Assembly: GCA_934376955.1 (NCBI GenBank)
Contig: CAKRPJ010000027.1
Coordinates: 1 to 30,284 of the forward strand
From: CAKRPJ01 sp934376955
GTDB taxonomy: Bacteria > Bacillota > Clostridia > Lachnospirales > Lachnospiraceae
Length of the DNA stretch: 30,284 bases
Reading direction: 5' to 3'
Part shown: one piece after another, positions 30,238-30,284 of the stretch
Numbering within the stretch: position 1 is the stretch's first letter
Layout: every line of letters begins with the position of its first letter
Position numbers and translations under genes: made by a program
The notes under the pieces: generated by a model
The model's database searches: none
The model's input: only the letters and a program-made list of their open reading frames with translations
What the model was told of the DNA's origin: nothing

Positions 30238-30284
30238 ATCAGAGTTGCTTCTGAAACAGCAACAAAGAAACACAAAGAACATTG

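Overview
The window looks like chromosome of an anaerobic gut Firmicute, most likely Lachnospiraceae (Clostridium cluster XIVa). The grounds are clostridial-type promoters and Shine-Dalgarno sites, a large Gram-positive SRP RNA, the gene order tadA / SRP RNA / dnaX / ebfC / recR, an NrdG-like radical SAM activase, and a family of Lachnospiraceae-like unknown proteins. Species cannot be named from the sequence alone.

Layout. (1) 127-4345, minus strand: a riboflavin operon ribD-ribE-ribBA-ribH led by an FMN riboswitch with its own terminator, ending in a stand-alone winged-helix DNA-binding protein. (2) 4489-8875, plus strand: single genes for a DUF1847-like cysteine-rich protein, a flavin reductase-like protein, malic enzyme, and a protein with a proline-rich 40-residue tandem repeat. 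Two copies of a dispersed palindromic repeat lie here, and a third, longer copy lies at 28855-29018. (3) 8932-9712, minus strand: an NrdG-type radical SAM activase without nrdD beside it. (4) 9791-12943, plus strand: tadA, then two overlapping amidohydrolase paralogues, the second lacking every metal ligand, then the SRP RNA gene. (5) 12997-21913: a block of about 8.9 kb with clearly different codon use (ATT over ATC). It carries an FCD-type GntR regulator and a DegT-like aminotransferase on minus, divergent from an oligopeptide-type ABC transporter (two permeases, two ATPases, lipoprotein) and a creatininase-family hydrolase on plus. It is bounded by two near-identical copies (41 of 46 columns) of the SRP RNA terminator. 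(6) 21942-29883, plus strand: an unusual phosphofructokinase, dnaX, ebfC, recR, a large acidic TPR/coiled-coil protein with a degenerate AAA+-like segment, a Cof-type HAD phosphatase and a CvpA-like membrane protein. (7) 30079-30284: two consensus promoters, the first followed at once by an intrinsic terminator, aimed at something beyond the window.

The most interesting object is the block in region 5. The Bacillus-type order tadA-SRP RNA-dnaX-ebfC-recR is recognisable but has been opened at two places: by the amidohydrolase pair (native-looking codon use) and by the transporter/creatininase block (foreign-looking). The block has a coherent catabolic logic: a repressor-like regulator, three matching palindromes TTGTTRACAA in the divergent control region, uptake of a peptide-like solute, and hydrolysis by a creatininase-fold enzyme, with an aminotransferase-like partner. 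The control region also holds a highly structured non-coding stretch that may be a relic of an IS200/IS605-type element. No integrase or transposase gene is visible. The second notable system is the active/inactive amidohydrolase pair.
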